A DNA stretch of 64,000 bases, from assembly GCF_050436995.1 (NCBI RefSeq), contig NC_134771.1:3451501-3515500 (forward strand). The letters are read 5' to 3'. The stretch's first letter is position 1. Each line of letters starts with the position of its first letter. The DNA comes from Anticarsia gemmatalis (taxonomy: Eukaryota; Arthropoda; Insecta; Lepidoptera; Erebidae). Positions 24,901 through 39,900 of the stretch are shown one piece after another. The position numbers and the translations under genes are program-made. The notes beneath the pieces are model-generated. The model was not told the origin of the DNA. It did not search any database and saw nothing but the letters and a program-made list of their open reading frames with translations.

Positions 24901-27900
24901 TAAAATGTGTTTTTTTTTAAACTGAGTTTCCCGACCCCACTTCACTAGCGTGGTAGATTCAGATCCTAGCTCCTCCTTCCTTTCAGGAAAGATAGTAATA
25001 GCTATTTTTTTCGACTTTGTTATATGGTGAATTTGGCTCAATACTTCATTATATATTTTCTTTATTTCGTAACTAGCACAAATCGAGCTAATTGAAAGAA
25101 AATTGCATTTTATATAAACTTACAATACCATCCCAAGCCCTACCATGATCATATCACCTGTTCCATTTAAAATTTCTCAGTACATATCTAGTACTATTAA
25201 GCCTGCTCTTCTTACCCCTTCCATCGTCCTTTCACACGAAACAACCAAAACAGAAGCTATCCCAATTTAGCCCTACCATCGTTCTATCAGCCGTAATGAC
25301 CAAAAAAGCTACTCGAATTTAGTCCTTCCATCATCCTACCACCAGTAATGACCCATACACTACCCCAATTTAGCCTTTCATCATCCTCTCACCAATTTCA
25401 TAACTAAAATATCTAACTACATACCTATTTCTATTAAGCCCGCCTTACCATCATCCTACCACCAGAGATGACCAAAACACTACCCCAATTCAGCCCCAAA
25501 TCACTCTAATTTAGCCCTAAACTACTCCAATTTAGCCTTATTATTGTCCTACCACCCATATTACAGTACAACTCTCTAACTACATACCTAGTTCTATTAA
25601 GCCCGCTCTTCTTAGGCTTACCACCTGCGATGACCAAAACACTACCCCAATTTAGTCCCAAACTACCCCAATTTAGCCTTTTTATTGTCCTACCACCCAT
25701 ATTACAGTACAATTCTCTCACTACATACCTAGTTCTATTAAGCCCGCTCTTCTTAGGCTCTCCTTCAGCGTCATCGTCGCTTTGTCCCGAGTCGGTACGC
25801 TTGCGAGCTTCAGACTTCTCGCGCTGCGCCTCGTCTAGATTGTGGATGCCTACTAGCAGGGAGTAGTCCATGATCTGTGGTGAAAATAGATTAATTAATA
25901 AATAAATTTAAAACATTAATGTCCCACTGCTGGGCTATGGTCTCCTACTGAATAAGGGAAGGGTTTGGCCTTGCTTCAACACGCTAGCCAAGTGTGGGTT
26001 GAGACGAAAGTATTCCTTTTTCCAACTATTTTTGAGTCAGCTTCTAGTCTTACAGGATGCAGCTGGATACCAGTGCATTACATAGAGCGACTGCCTATCG
26101 GACCTCCACAACAAAGTTACCTCCATTATAACACGATACCGGTAAGACTGGTTGTCAGACTTTCAAGCTTGACTACCGTTAACGACTGTCGAAGTTTTTT
26201 GAAAATTACAGCCGTGTCCCACAATTTAACGTGTCTTTCGAAAACACGGAAGAAATCGATATGTATAAGATGGACCCATCCACAGAACAACCTCGGCCCG
26301 TGCAGCTGTTGTTAACTAAGCCACGAGCTCAAATTCCCAGGTGTAAATATTGTACCTTAAAGCTCTCCAAGACCCGGCAGTCCCGCTGCATGGTCTTGAT
26401 GAGCGCGTTATAAGTGTCTGCCTCTAGGAACAGACCCTCGGTGTGATGCTCTATGAAGTCCAGGTCCTTGTATGTGGGCGACGTCTTCTGACGCTCGCCT
26501 TTGTTTGCCTGGAAAGAGTAGCAAATATATTAGTACAAGTATTAAAAAATAACAGGAATAATAGTCTATTATGCAACGTGCGCGTGCGTGCACGTGCGAA
26601 TACGTACAATTAATTTTACCAACTATTATTTTTCTTATTGCTAGGTAAACATCTTCTCTGAAGATGAGACAAGTAAAAGAATCTAGCGTGATGGCTCATG
26701 CGAATTAACTCCAATATTTGCTAAAAACTTTATAATGAAATTACTTTTTCTACAGGAATTACTTACCTATTTTTTTTGGTACAATAACATTCGACTAGGG
26801 CGACCAGTTTCATTGAAACCAGCCAACTGTGCACGACTTAACGTGTTAATAGCGTCCAAAAAGTGCACAATACACAGGTACACTTTCTATTCCATCACTC
26901 TGATAGCAAAAATAGACCCTCTTATTCATAAAAATACATGAAGTTATGAAAGGCTTCTAAAGTGTTTTGTTTCACTCCTTAGCGAAATGAAAAAGAGAAA
27001 ACATATTATAGCAGTATTTTAACTAAAATAGGTTTATAGTGTGTTTATGAATGAGATTTTTTTATAAGTATGGTTGTGTACATACCTTCCTCTTATAAGT
27101 GGATCCTTTAAGATCGTACTTCTGGTGCAACTTGACGGAGGAGGGCAGCAGGTTGTTCATGGCAACCAGCCTCACGTTCTTACTGTTGCACTGGTAGCAG
27201 TACAGACCGAAGAATTTTGGTAGTAATGTGCGTGGGTTCTGTAAATAACACATACTTTAGTAAGACACGAACAATAAAAACAGAAAGCGTTACATTTTTT
27301 CCAGGTACGAAAGTTATTGGTCCCAATTTCCATCTATCAAGCCATCGACGTACTACGAAATTATTTTTCGATCGTTCCAGGATTGGAACCCGCGACTTCT
27401 ACGCGGTAAATGTATTGCAGGCACAAGTGTACAACAAACTGGCAAGAAAAGGCCATATAACTTTTAATTTAAATCCTGCCTTAGCAACAATGAAAGCTTA
27501 TGAGAATAACTATTCATTCACTGGCGCCAACACCGAGACCTCAACGGTAAGAAGACGAAGCAAAAGACCTCACCTTACTGGCATGAAATAACTAACGCTA
27601 TATTAATAACTAGCATTTGCCCGCGACTTCGTCCGGGTGGTTTGTGCTGTGTGTTGATCACTATGTCAAACAGTCACCTTTAAGTTATACATATTTTGAA
27701 ACCAGCAGTTACCTGATCGAGGTTCAAGTAGTACCCAGGCAGCAGTTTCTGGAGGAACTCGCCCTCCTTGTGCTGCACCGTCTTGATGATGAACTCGTCA
27801 TCCATGGTCAGGTAGAAGATGCTGCCGGACGCGCCGGGGTTGCTCAGCTCGCGGAGTGGCGCGCTACACATTGACATCTGGGAAACAAATAAATATAATA

Positions 27901-30900
27901 AATAGCTGACCCGCGCAACTTCGCTTGCGTCACATAAGAGAGAATGGATCAAAATTTTCCCCGTTTTTGTAACATTTTTTATTGCTACTCTGCTCCTATT
28001 GGTTGTAGCGTGATGATATATAGCCTATAACCTTCCTCGATAAATGGGCTATCTAACACTGAAAGATTTTTTCAAATCGGACCAGTAGTTCCTGAGATTA
28101 GCGCGTTCAAACAAACAAACAAACAATCTCTTCAGCTTTATAATATTAGTATAGATAAATATCGTGGGACAACTCACACACGGTCATTTTTTTTATTCCA
28201 AACTAAGCAGAGCTTGTACTATGGTAACCAGACAACTGAAAAACATACTTATGTACTTCTAATTACATACTTGTATATATAAATTAACATCCAGGCTCAG
28301 AACATATACTCGTGCTCATCACACAAAGATATGTCCCGGGTGGGATTCGAACCCGCTACACGCGGCGCTACGGTTGTTGCGGCGAGGTGACCGCTTAAAC
28401 CACTGCGCCAAACGTGCAGTTAAACACAGAGATAATTAGTAGCACAACTTTTGAAGAGTGTCATATCTACTTCTGGATAGGTAGGTACTAGAAAGTTTGC
28501 CAGGTGGAAGTTTGACAGTTGTTTCAGTCACTTTATCCAATAGATAGGTTATATAGCAGTCTAAGAGCAGTAGCAGTTTATTGGACAGCAAAAATTATTT
28601 GGGCACAATGGACGACGGCGGGAACATAGTTTTTTTTTAGCCCATTATTGTCCCACTGCAGGGCAAGGGTCTCCTCCCAAACGAGAATGGGGTTAGGCCT
28701 TGAGTCCGCCACGCTGGCCAAGTGCGGGTTGGGAAAAAGATATGAAAAATGTCACAATTAAAATTCTCATTTGGGTAACAGGTAAAATCGAAATGGCGAT
28801 GTAAAAACACATTGACGCGTCTTTAAACGTAATTCGCAAACAAACAATATAATAAGAGCCATTGAAGTTTGTACCCGACACGTAGTAAGTCAAAGATCAC
28901 GACATCAAACATAAACCTCTCGTTAGAAGAATAAATTATCACCAGCCACATTATAAAGAATCTCTTCAAGAATCTTTAAATCATATAAAAATCTGTTATT
29001 ACCAACGACATACAACCATACAACAGGCCTTGACAGAGATCCCTGATAGGTCACTATTGACATATAGACATGGACATTTCTCATGACTTTTTAGTCACCT
29101 ATCTTTTAATCCGAAGAAAGTGCGAAAGGGGGACCCACTGTCTTAGTATAGTACAAGAAATGTGGTGTGTCTGGATATAGCAGCAAGCCGTTTGTGAAGA
29201 AGGCAAAACATAAAAACAAGTAACGGAAAAGAGGGAGTGTTGGAGACGTAACACCCCGTTTCGTCAGCCACACTTATTCAAACGCTTCCTATCATATCTA
29301 TTATTTTTATAGTATTAGGTACACATGCTCTCAAAGAATCTGACGTCGTACTTCGGCAACTTCGATGGAGTGGTGTTATTGGTGAGTCTCTTTCCCTGCT
29401 CAGAGAGTCCTGAGAGCCCTTAGGTAGTACCTAAAACATTACAAGAACTTAATAATAAACTCACCAAGAAGTCATCAGGTTGTATCCCGAACAAATCACG
29501 GAAGTATCTAAACGCGATCGGCGCATAAGTCTTAAACTTGAACTCCGAGTAGTGATGGGCTGGCGTGTGGTTGGAGCCCTCGTGGGGGAAGTTCGTCGTC
29601 TCCACCGTCATGAAGTCCTGCATCAACAGGTCGCGTTCAGGCTTCGATGCTAAACCACCGATTGCGTGCTGAATTCCTGCAATAGATAGTTTGTATATTA
29701 AAACTCGTGGATTTTCTTGAAGACGTGCAAAATCCCCGGACTTGGCCAACGTGGTGGATACAAAGGCTACACCTTTCTCTCCTTTCGGAAGAATACTTTT
29801 ACCCAGAAGTGGGACGGAAATGCGTTAAACAATTATTTAGTTGTTAAATTTTGGCAACATTTGATCTATATGGAATGACTGGTATAGAAATACTTTAGGG
29901 CTGGCGTAGGATTTAACATAACATCATCATGTCTGCGTCAGCGGACACGTCACCCATGCAGGTTTCTCTGTCCCAAACGACAACATGAAAAACCAACTTG
30001 ATTTATGGAACAGCAAGAGGCAATGTTTGGTATCGGACTACCCCTATATGAAAAAAATAAATAAAATAAAATAAATAAATATTATTGGACAACTCACACA
30101 CGGTTATTTGATTCCAAACTAAGCAGAGCTTGTACTATGGTAACCAAATAACTGATAAACATACTTATATACTTCTAAATACATACTTATGTATATAGAT
30201 ACATTAACATCCAAAAAATTAAAAACTAAATATTTTTAAAAAATTGCCTTTAAAATTGTCAACTCCCAAAACAACTCGATTGTATTAAAAATGCGTCAAT
30301 CTACCTTGTTATGTTCTAGTAAAACAAACAAGCCACACATAGTATCACAACCCTTCAAGGTTTGACAGCTCCATCTAAAATTAACGACGACATTGGACGA
30401 TAACCGGCGACCTTGCGCGTATCGGAACCGCTTCCTATATCGAAGGAAGTCTACTATTGTTTACAGCTTTTTACCAACTATTTATAGGCATTGATGATGT
30501 TTATCTATAATTTTTGTACTACTGTTGAATTAGGCATCAATTGAAATAGATTTCTTTAAGATTTTTCTGCTTCTTATCGTATGGTTAGTGGTGAAACTAG
30601 TGTCAAAGTTGTTTAAGCCGCCCGAAGACCTTTGACGTGGCTTAACGACCTTATCTTTCTTTTATCGACTTTTTACGTGCCTTCCGAAGCACGAAGAGGT
30701 AAAGTTTAAAAACCAATATGCGGTCACCCATCTCTGGATTAACCGCGGGAGTTAATTCTTATAAGTACTCTTTATTTAAGTACCTTCCTAAGATTTTTCT
30801 GTCAGTTTCACTATCTAGTATTAAGAGACGTCATACATCTTAAAAAGTTCAAACTATAGTCCAACAACTTAGTAGAAAGCAATTCTGTACATTTCCAAAA

Positions 30901-33900
30901 TAAAGTAGCAAACAGGACACCGTGAGACGCATATGCCTGCGGGTAACTGATGAGCTTTATTGCGAATTTTGTATACCTCAGCTAGTCGCGAATCTTACAA
31001 AGCTCTTATAAGTTATTGATAGCTATAGACAACGATTGATGAAAAACTTTAGCGAAAACTTTAGATGGAACTGCAGTTAATAATTTTATGAATTTTGCTA
31101 ATGTTAAAGTTAATATTACTCATAACAACAGTAAAACCAAACAAGATAAAATAAAAAACTTGTACATACTAAACGGTAATGTAGCCCAATGCCTTACAAA
31201 AAGGCCTTGAACCGGCGAAATGTCGATAATTGACTTGTACCGAAATACGTTGCGTTGTTTTATTAATGTTGGTTTTTAATTAAACCGTGTTACAAAGATA
31301 ATGACTCGTTTAGTTTAGGGTCAGCGGCGAAGATTTTTAACTCGAAATTATTCTGTTTACATTTGTTATTACAGATATTCTCGCAATGATATTTTAGACT
31401 TGAATTTGCTTCATTTGCGTCGGCTTTATTATACTCAGGCCATTTCAAATGTACCAAACTAACCCCCGGTTTCTGTAGTACATTTAACGGTAGTTTATCT
31501 ATTCAATAGTGTAAAAAACGAATATATAAAAAACGCTATGGAATAAATTAACTACCGTTAAATGTATCCAGAAACAATACGATACGATACGAGGGTAAGT
31601 CATGTCATTTTATCGGAGTCTCTTACTTACACATTCCTATGATACTTTTGATTACGACGTAGTTCGCACATTTGTAACGGCCTGAGTATAGTCGAATACT
31701 ATAGTAAAATCACGGGATTTTTTTTCTATATCATTTTGAGATATTCTTCAACAAAATCTCAAAAACAAAAATGCTTTATACACTAGCGTCTGAGGTCTAT
31801 ACCGCGCCTAGAGTACCGAACGCGAGATTCAGCAAAGGCTAGCTATTCGCTAACATATGCGAAGGACTTTTATGGGAATCTTTACTCATGTTAATTGTGA
31901 AACGGACGACCAGCGGCGAGAGCCAGAAAATTGAAAAATCACTCACAACCATAGGAAAAGTAATTTTTTGAAACCTTTTGCAGCTGATCGCTTCAAGAAA
32001 AAGGCTGCTGATAGAACTTTTCACTGTTTCCAGTTCAACATTCAAATTGAACAACAGAAAACAGTAGAGCATCAGACAGAACATACAGATGCAACTCGTA
32101 ACTGCATAATAACAAAACAATTTAATCGAAACCCTTCCTCTCCTCGGAGAGCACGTAAAGCCGTCGGTCCTGTGCCTGACCTTTCACTGGTCGTGTCGGT
32201 TTATGCGTCCCACCAGGCTATGAGAGTAAAGCAACAGAGTGTATCTGTGTATTGTGCACACACTTGGACACTATAAACAAAGTCCTGCACAAGTTGGCTG
32301 GTTTTAATGAAACTGGCCACCGTAGCCAGGAGGACATTACAATAGAAATCTGTTAGCAATAAAGCCGCTTAAACTATAAAGTAGTGATATTTACACAACA
32401 CACGTGCCCGACATCTGGTTGCATTACTAATGTTTATCTTGAAATAATTGTTAACACACGTGCATCGTGCATAGGTGATACTTGTATGTAATTACACTCT
32501 ATACACAGTTCGAGCAAGCATTTATTAAACAACTATGAACAAAGTTATTTGGATTAAAAAAATATTTGAGGTTGTTTTCTTTTAGCAAATAAAGGTATAT
32601 ATTTAAAGTAAATACTAACAAACATTCCGACTGAAGAAGGGTCTACTCCCGGAATAACGAAGGCCATGGAAGTTAGGTCATGAGTCCACCGCGCTGACCA
32701 CGTGTGGCAGTTTTATTTTAAGTAGTTTAGGATTAGATATTTTTCCACCATAAAGTGCTTAGGTTTAAAGATCATCCTTTGTAATTCTTGAAAGAGTCAT
32801 CGAAGTCCAAATAACAATGGACTTCGCTGACAAGATGTATAAGTTTTCGTAACCAGCAGGCTTCTATGACAAGATGCATGGATTTGAATGAAGCAAAAGT
32901 AGGTAGTTTGGAGGGATCATGTCAAGTGGATTATTTGGGCTCCGACTTATCCTATCGGATTTTATGTATGTGTAGTTTTTATCACCGACAATAGATGGCG
33001 CGTAAAGCAGATACATTTTATAATTATTTAATTAACACAAGTAGCATTAAAAAACACATAACAAAGACTTGTCCGAAGTCACGTATTCTCGCCGGAAACG
33101 TAATTATTCGATGCATCTCGACAATTTTTGGCTCGCGAACTTTGCATCATGAGTCATTATTATCAAGAAACAGTTTTACATTGACTCATTCATATAATAC
33201 GAGGAAAGTTATTATTTTAACTTTAATATGTTATTTTATCCTGGAACCCATTACAGCTTCAAGGATGGAGTCTGGTCTCCAAATTTCTTTTCGTATAAAC
33301 GTAGGCACGCATAGACAAAAAATATCGTCTTCATAAATTTTTGACGGTCGACGTCACGGCGGACACTTAACTAACGTCAGGTTGCTTGTCTGTGTGATTG
33401 TAGTATGCGCCATTTAACTTTATGTGTCTGAGTATAACTACGAATAGAGCAAGAAACTGTTGTGGAGAAGGGGCGAAACAGAAAAACAAGAGAGTAAAGA
33501 TTAAACAAGTAGGAGAGAATGTGGGTAATTCAGAAGAACGCCTCGGAGACTCGCTTTTTTATTAGCCTTGTTCTGTATCCCACTGCTGATCAAAGCCCTC
33601 CTCCATGGTTTTCTAGTCCCCACCCACTCACGATACGAATAAATTTAAAAAATATAGGTATATTTTACGAAATCCTGTCTGAAATATCGATCTCAAAAAA
33701 CGGCATGTAATATAAAAGCCGTGATAACCACTACAACAGATTTTTTTTTTAATTCTTCAAATCTATGTCCACAACGTAAAACCCAATATTGATCATCAAA
33801 TACCCTAAACATACATAACCAGACAGCACGCTTCCATTATCAGTCATTCAATATCTTATTATCGGAGTGATAACAGTGATTCGTTGGTCGGAGCAGATAC

Positions 33901-36900
33901 CATCTCAATATCTCAATATCTCAATATAAATTATTATGATTCAATATAGTATAAGCAGTTGTAATTTCGTAGAACTGAAAATTACAGTACGTCGTCGCTT
34001 AAAATGTCGATAGCATTGAGATCGATTTAGTCAGTATTTAATGTGTCACAAAATATTCGTATCATGACTATCTGCTTGTACAGAAGTTTCTCATTCATAT
34101 CCACTCCGCAAACCAGAGATCAAGTTTATTTCCGTAGACACTATGCAAAGGGTTCTACGGATATAGTAGAGTCGTACTAATATTAAAAATTCTAAATTTT
34201 GCGATGTCTATACACTTGTTAATCTTTCACGCAATATCACTGACATTATTATGAAATTTGGTACACAGATAGTTAATGGCTCAACAAATATGATACTTTA
34301 TTCACTGGAACAAAGTCGCAAATCATCTGAATACATATAACTCAAAGGTTATATGGTTATATTACTGACTTACTGACTGACATATTAACTATCAACTTAC
34401 AAGCCCAAACCACTGGACTGATCGGGCTGAAATTTGGCCTGCAGGTAGATATTATGACGTAGCATTCCGCTAAGACAGGAATTTGATCAATTCTACCCCC
34501 AAGGGGATATAAAATAGGGGTCGAAAGTTTGAATGAAAAATCCGTCCTAAGTCACAAACAACACGGACAACAGCTAGTAATAATATAAATAAAAAAATCT
34601 CTACAAACAATCTAATCTAAAACTGACTAATCCCTTACCTCACTACCTCTACGTCACAACACATTGAACCCAGCCTACGTCACAGACACACTATGACGTA
34701 ACACACGACACAGGTGACGTAAGGACCTTGAGTGAACCGATGTTTGCACATCAATACTACATGAGACCAGTTGTTGGCTATATTTAGAATTTACACGTGG
34801 ACTTCATGCTTGGTTTTTTTTTCTTTTTAATAGATAATATCGCCTGTTATAACTTAAAGAGTTAATTCACGAAATAAATCGCCATTAACAATGTTTTTCC
34901 CATGTAAAGGTTGCTACACACGATTTGGTTCGGCATTAATCGGCGTAGCCGGGCGGCAAAACCGAATGTATTGTGTAGATGAACCCGATGAGCACAAGCC
35001 GAACTAGTGACGATCGAGTCGGTTTTGTTGTTCGATAAATATTGCCGAACCGAATACGTGTGTAGCAAACGTGTTAGTCCATGCACTGCAATATACCGGG
35101 TTCGTTACCAAACTACGGGATACTAATAAATATATCTTCTTCTATTTATATAAAACTCTTTCGTTCCTGAGTGACTGTCTGACAGACAACGCACAGCCAA
35201 AACGAATGAACGCAAGAAGCTGTTTGGTAACGAATGGTAATGTATGTTCCTTGGAGAGTGGTCAATAATCACAGGATTTTTTGAAATTACACACCTTAGG
35301 CGGTAATATTCCACACAGTTAAAGCTGCGAGCGGATAGCTAGTTCTACTATAAATAAGAAAATACCATTAGTACTTTGTCTAACTCGAATCGACGAATGA
35401 CCCCAAACACCGTGACAAGCAGTCACATAGACACTATCACCCATACAAGAGGCACTTTTCTCTTTTAGACTAATTATTGATGTATTTGTTGATGGTTGAT
35501 GACGTCACGCCGCTGTCGTCGCTATACGTGACGTAGATTTGTCTCTCATTATAGGTTACTCGTGGTCAAGAGCGTGGTACGTGAAATGAGCTATTTGGAG
35601 AATGAAAAACTGTTTAAAGTAATCTGTCATGTAGATAAAGCTGATTTGAGTTTTGTGATTCAATAAGCACTAGCTGACCCGATCGCTCATAACTTCATCA
35701 CCCTTCTACGTTTTTAAGTGATAGATTTCTGAAAAATCTCTTACACCCAGGGTTTTAACTATCTACATGCGAAACTTCGACTTTAGATTCAGCTGTTTAG
35801 AATTGAAAACACAGTAGATAGACTTACGTATTTATAATATTAGATACAGAATTACGGACGATGGTTCATCGTTTGCATCACGATGATGACAAGGGAGAGT
35901 CCAGGAGAAAACCTATTTGATGACGAATAACTTGGATTTAAACTGTCTTACTTATAACGTCGTTCAAGCTCTACTTATTAATAAAGCGATTTGTCATTTT
36001 CAATCAATTTTAAATCTGTATAAGAGTGAAAAAGACAAAACACCACACCAGTACATGTTGCCAGATCAATGAAGAATCGTTCACAATGTTTGTTGTAACT
36101 TTTTGTTGAACTGGATACAGGTTTTCCCTAGAGAGCGCCAAATCGAAAATTGATGAAAAAGTTTGAACACACCATCCAGTTGCAAAGCTTTATTTTTGTT
36201 TTTATTAAACAGTGATAGACTCAATAGACTGGTTTAATCATGCACCTTCCACACAAGAGGATGAGAGTTCGAATCCGAGGCAGAACACTAATAAACTTTT
36301 CAAAGTTATATGTGCCTTCAGCCTAGCCTTTCTTCCAACTATGTTGGAGTCGGTTTCCAGTCTCACCGGATACAGCTGGATATTTTACGTAGAGCGACTG
36401 CTTATCGAACCTCCACAACCCAGTTATCTAGACTATAACACGATACCCCTCGATAAGACTGGTTGTCAGACTTTCAAGCTTCTAACTACTATTAACGACT
36501 CTTAAAGATCTTTAAAAATGACAGCCGGGAGCCACAATTTAACGTGCCTTCCGAAACACGGAGAAGCTCATCAAGCTTAAGATGGTCACCCATCCACAAA
36601 ACAACCCCGGCAAGCGTAACTTACCCTCAAAGATCGATCCGCGCGGCTGTTGTTAACTAAGTTACGAGCTCCTCAACTTCTGACTACTGGTAAAGACTGT
36701 CAAAGATCATTGGACAGCAATGGATTTTGATTCATTTTAACTTTGCATTCTGCGCTATTATACATCCACAAAGATAAGCGAATGCTACAAACTGATATTT
36801 TTATTAACATCCCAGCACATTATTATCAATATAATGAGTCAACTGGTACAATCGTTTGCGTTATTACTCATACTTATTAACAATGATCGAGATCAAACAG

Positions 36901-39900
36901 AATTGTTCTCATTCAATGTCGATTGGAAATATGCCCGGGGTTTTTGCTTACTTTAAGTTATGATTAAGAGTTTTTGTATGAGTGGGGGTGTTTAAACTAA
37001 ATTTAATATTGTTTAAAATATTATTTAGAGTATGAGTGCCTCTGAAGTGCGGTCGGCAGTGTATCCGACTACTGATCATGAAGTCTCGGGTTCGATTTCT
37101 GGGTCAGGCAAAGTACTATTAGTCTTTTCTAATATATCTTTACTATAAAGCTGAAGAGTTTATTTGTTTGATTGTTTGTTTGTTTGTTTGAACGCGCTAA
37201 TCTCAGGAACTACTGGTCCGATTTGAAAAATTATTTCACTATTAGATAGCCCATTTATTGAGGAAGGCTATAGGCTATACATCATCACGCTACGACCATT
37301 AGGAGCGGAGTAGTAACGAAAAATGTTGCAAAAGCGGGGAAAATTATGACCCATTCTCTCTTACGTGACGCAAGCGAAGTTGCGCGGGTCAGCTAGTATT
37401 AGAATATTTTCAATAATAGTCCGAGGTTTGGTAAAATGTCCGGTAAATGGCAATAGGCTCGCCGCCTTTTTATATGGGACTAACATTGTCAATGGCTATA
37501 TGACAGGCGGCATATAACACGCCTTCGGTTATAAGAGGCGTTTTAAAAATGTATATTATATCGAAAAAGGGCAAAAGCGTGTTGCTACTCTGTGTTATAG
37601 TTTCCTTGCCTATTCCTATAATCTGAGAGTAGGTCAGTTACGATTAGGAAACCCACATTAAACTTTTATTTCTACACGCCACTTCAAACACGCTTCAGCC
37701 GCCTAGAAACCAAATTGTTCTAGATTTACAACAATCAGAATAATAATGTCCTCCAAGTCGATATTCGACTACGAAAGCCAAATTCATGAAACTCAACCAA
37801 GGGTGCAGAATTTTGTATATAGTGTCAAAGTGTCTATTCTCCATCACTCTCATAGACCGGTGGGACGAAGAACCGACACGACCATCGAGAAGTCAGGAGC
37901 AGAATTTATTGTTTTACGTGCTTTCTGAGTCACAGATATATATATACAACCTTAACTTCCTAACTCCTGGCCACCACTGACAAAATCTTTACAGTAAAAC
38001 TCAAGGACAACTTTTCGGTATAATCAGGAATTCAAACCCGAGACCTCTGATCAACAGTCGCATACTCTTCCAACCGCGCACCAGAGGCAAGTCATTCAAG
38101 CAGAATAAACAGTTTTTAACCCTACTCCCAGACATCGTAGGTAGCAGTCATTGATGTGTAAATAGATATAAAGTTATAAACAGTGGTTAAATTAACCCGA
38201 CCTTGGACAACCGCGGCACGACGATTTGGGTTAGTGGAGTAACTGACTGCGAGTTACGTGGTCAAAGATACGGCACTTTGGAAAAGGCATAGTTTCGCAT
38301 AAAGGTCTAAAACCTCATTAAAGTCTTAGTAGTTAGGTTTGGTTTGATTCCCAGCTTGGACAAAAGCACTATTGATCTTTCTCTAATTTACCTAATAGTT
38401 TTTTATTTGGAGTTTAGTAACATGTCCTGTACATGACAATAGGTTCGCCCACCCGGATAAACCCATGTAATAAATACATGGGTTTATCCCATATATCTGG
38501 CACATTACCGAACTCCGGGCTATCATTGAGAAATGTCCAAATACAGATTATATCAATAGATACTTAGTACTTTGCCCGACCCGGAAAAAAGAGATTTCTG
38601 TCATCAATAAATTGCTGGCTTAAATTGAGAATTAAATTTAACAAACATATCCAGATTAATGGTAAATGTATGGGGTCACAAAATTGACATAATTTCCTCT
38701 ATAAACCAAGTGCATAATTATCAATTATAACATTAGTTATTATCTCTATGTGAGTAAAACAAACTGTCAGTACAAAAACAATATAAAACTATTATAAGTA
38801 AGGTTAAAGATCATATAATAATAAAAACTAGTTGTTATGCGACAAGGATAATTGTGTGAAGGTAACTTGTATATGAATGCTATATAACATCACGATTATT
38901 TCCCATGGGGGGTGAACAGTTGTTAAGGCCGCTGGAACACTACATACAACTGAACTCACACTTGAAGTATTGGATTCTATTCTCGAATATTTATTTCACG
39001 AACTACTGATCGGATTTTATTGAATTTCGGTAAACTGATAGCTTATAGCCTGGTTGAACACATAGGATATTTTTTACCACGTAGGCAAGGTCGCGGGCAA
39101 AAGCTAGTCTTCAATAAATTTACATGTCCCACCTCACTGTCCCACTGCTGGGTATTCTTCCAGAATGAGGAATGAGCAGAGTCAGGGAGATAGAAAAGTC
39201 TTTAAATTTGCAACACATCATTTAAGTAAAAAACTAAAAAAATCCTTTAAAAAATCTCTTTATGGGAGAGCGCCTTTTTCCTAAGGGCTTGCAAACATTT
39301 TAGGGCTAGAGTCACTTGTTCAATAAGACACCAAAATCCTGAGCTAACATCAGCAGTCTAAGAAAAACGCTCAAATATGTCTTACATACAAAAACACTTA
39401 GTTACGTACAATAATGACTCATATCGTTGTTGTACTTTTTGCATCCATTAAAAAAGTTATTGTTAGTGACGCACACCATTCTGTAAATAGATTCACATAG
39501 ATATATGTGGTAATACACGTAGCGCCTGTTTTAAAAGACTTTAGGATTACGAACTACAGACACTATACTATAAAAGCCATAGGTTTAACTCTAGAAAGAC
39601 ACAAACGGATCATATTAGTGACCGGTGATCCTGTAAGAAAAAAATTATGAGGCAAGGGAGGTTGTAAGGATCGATCAAATGCCTGTCTCTGCTTACAATA
39701 GAATCAGAAGGTCGCATTTTATTTATGCACGTATTATCCTAAGACACGATCCCCTCAACGAAGCATGAATTTCAGACTTGGAAAACAACTTCAACTGATT
39801 TTGAAACACGCTAGATAAAGTGACAACATGAATGGAAACATCTGAGAAAATTCGCGTGATAAGCCAACCAATACTTATCTGGGAGGATTGAAACCTAAGC

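Larger units (their letters stand above)
22692..25100. other. intron 8 upstream stretch
   Basis: Contains SINE C (23398-23600), family E (24173-24410) and a weak family A fragment (24920-24992). No exon seen. Confidence 0.5.

Noticed and set aside
25115..25768. CRISPR-like array
   Set aside because: Repeats are long, diverged and contain an exon end; this is an animal intron.
27217..27591. Nested gene in intron 5 on the plus strand
   Set aside because: The frame partly overlaps exon 6 in reverse, and nothing in it is recognisable.
32995..33336. 113-codon plus-strand frame
   Set aside because: No start context, no splice sites, no recognisable motif, AT-driven composition.
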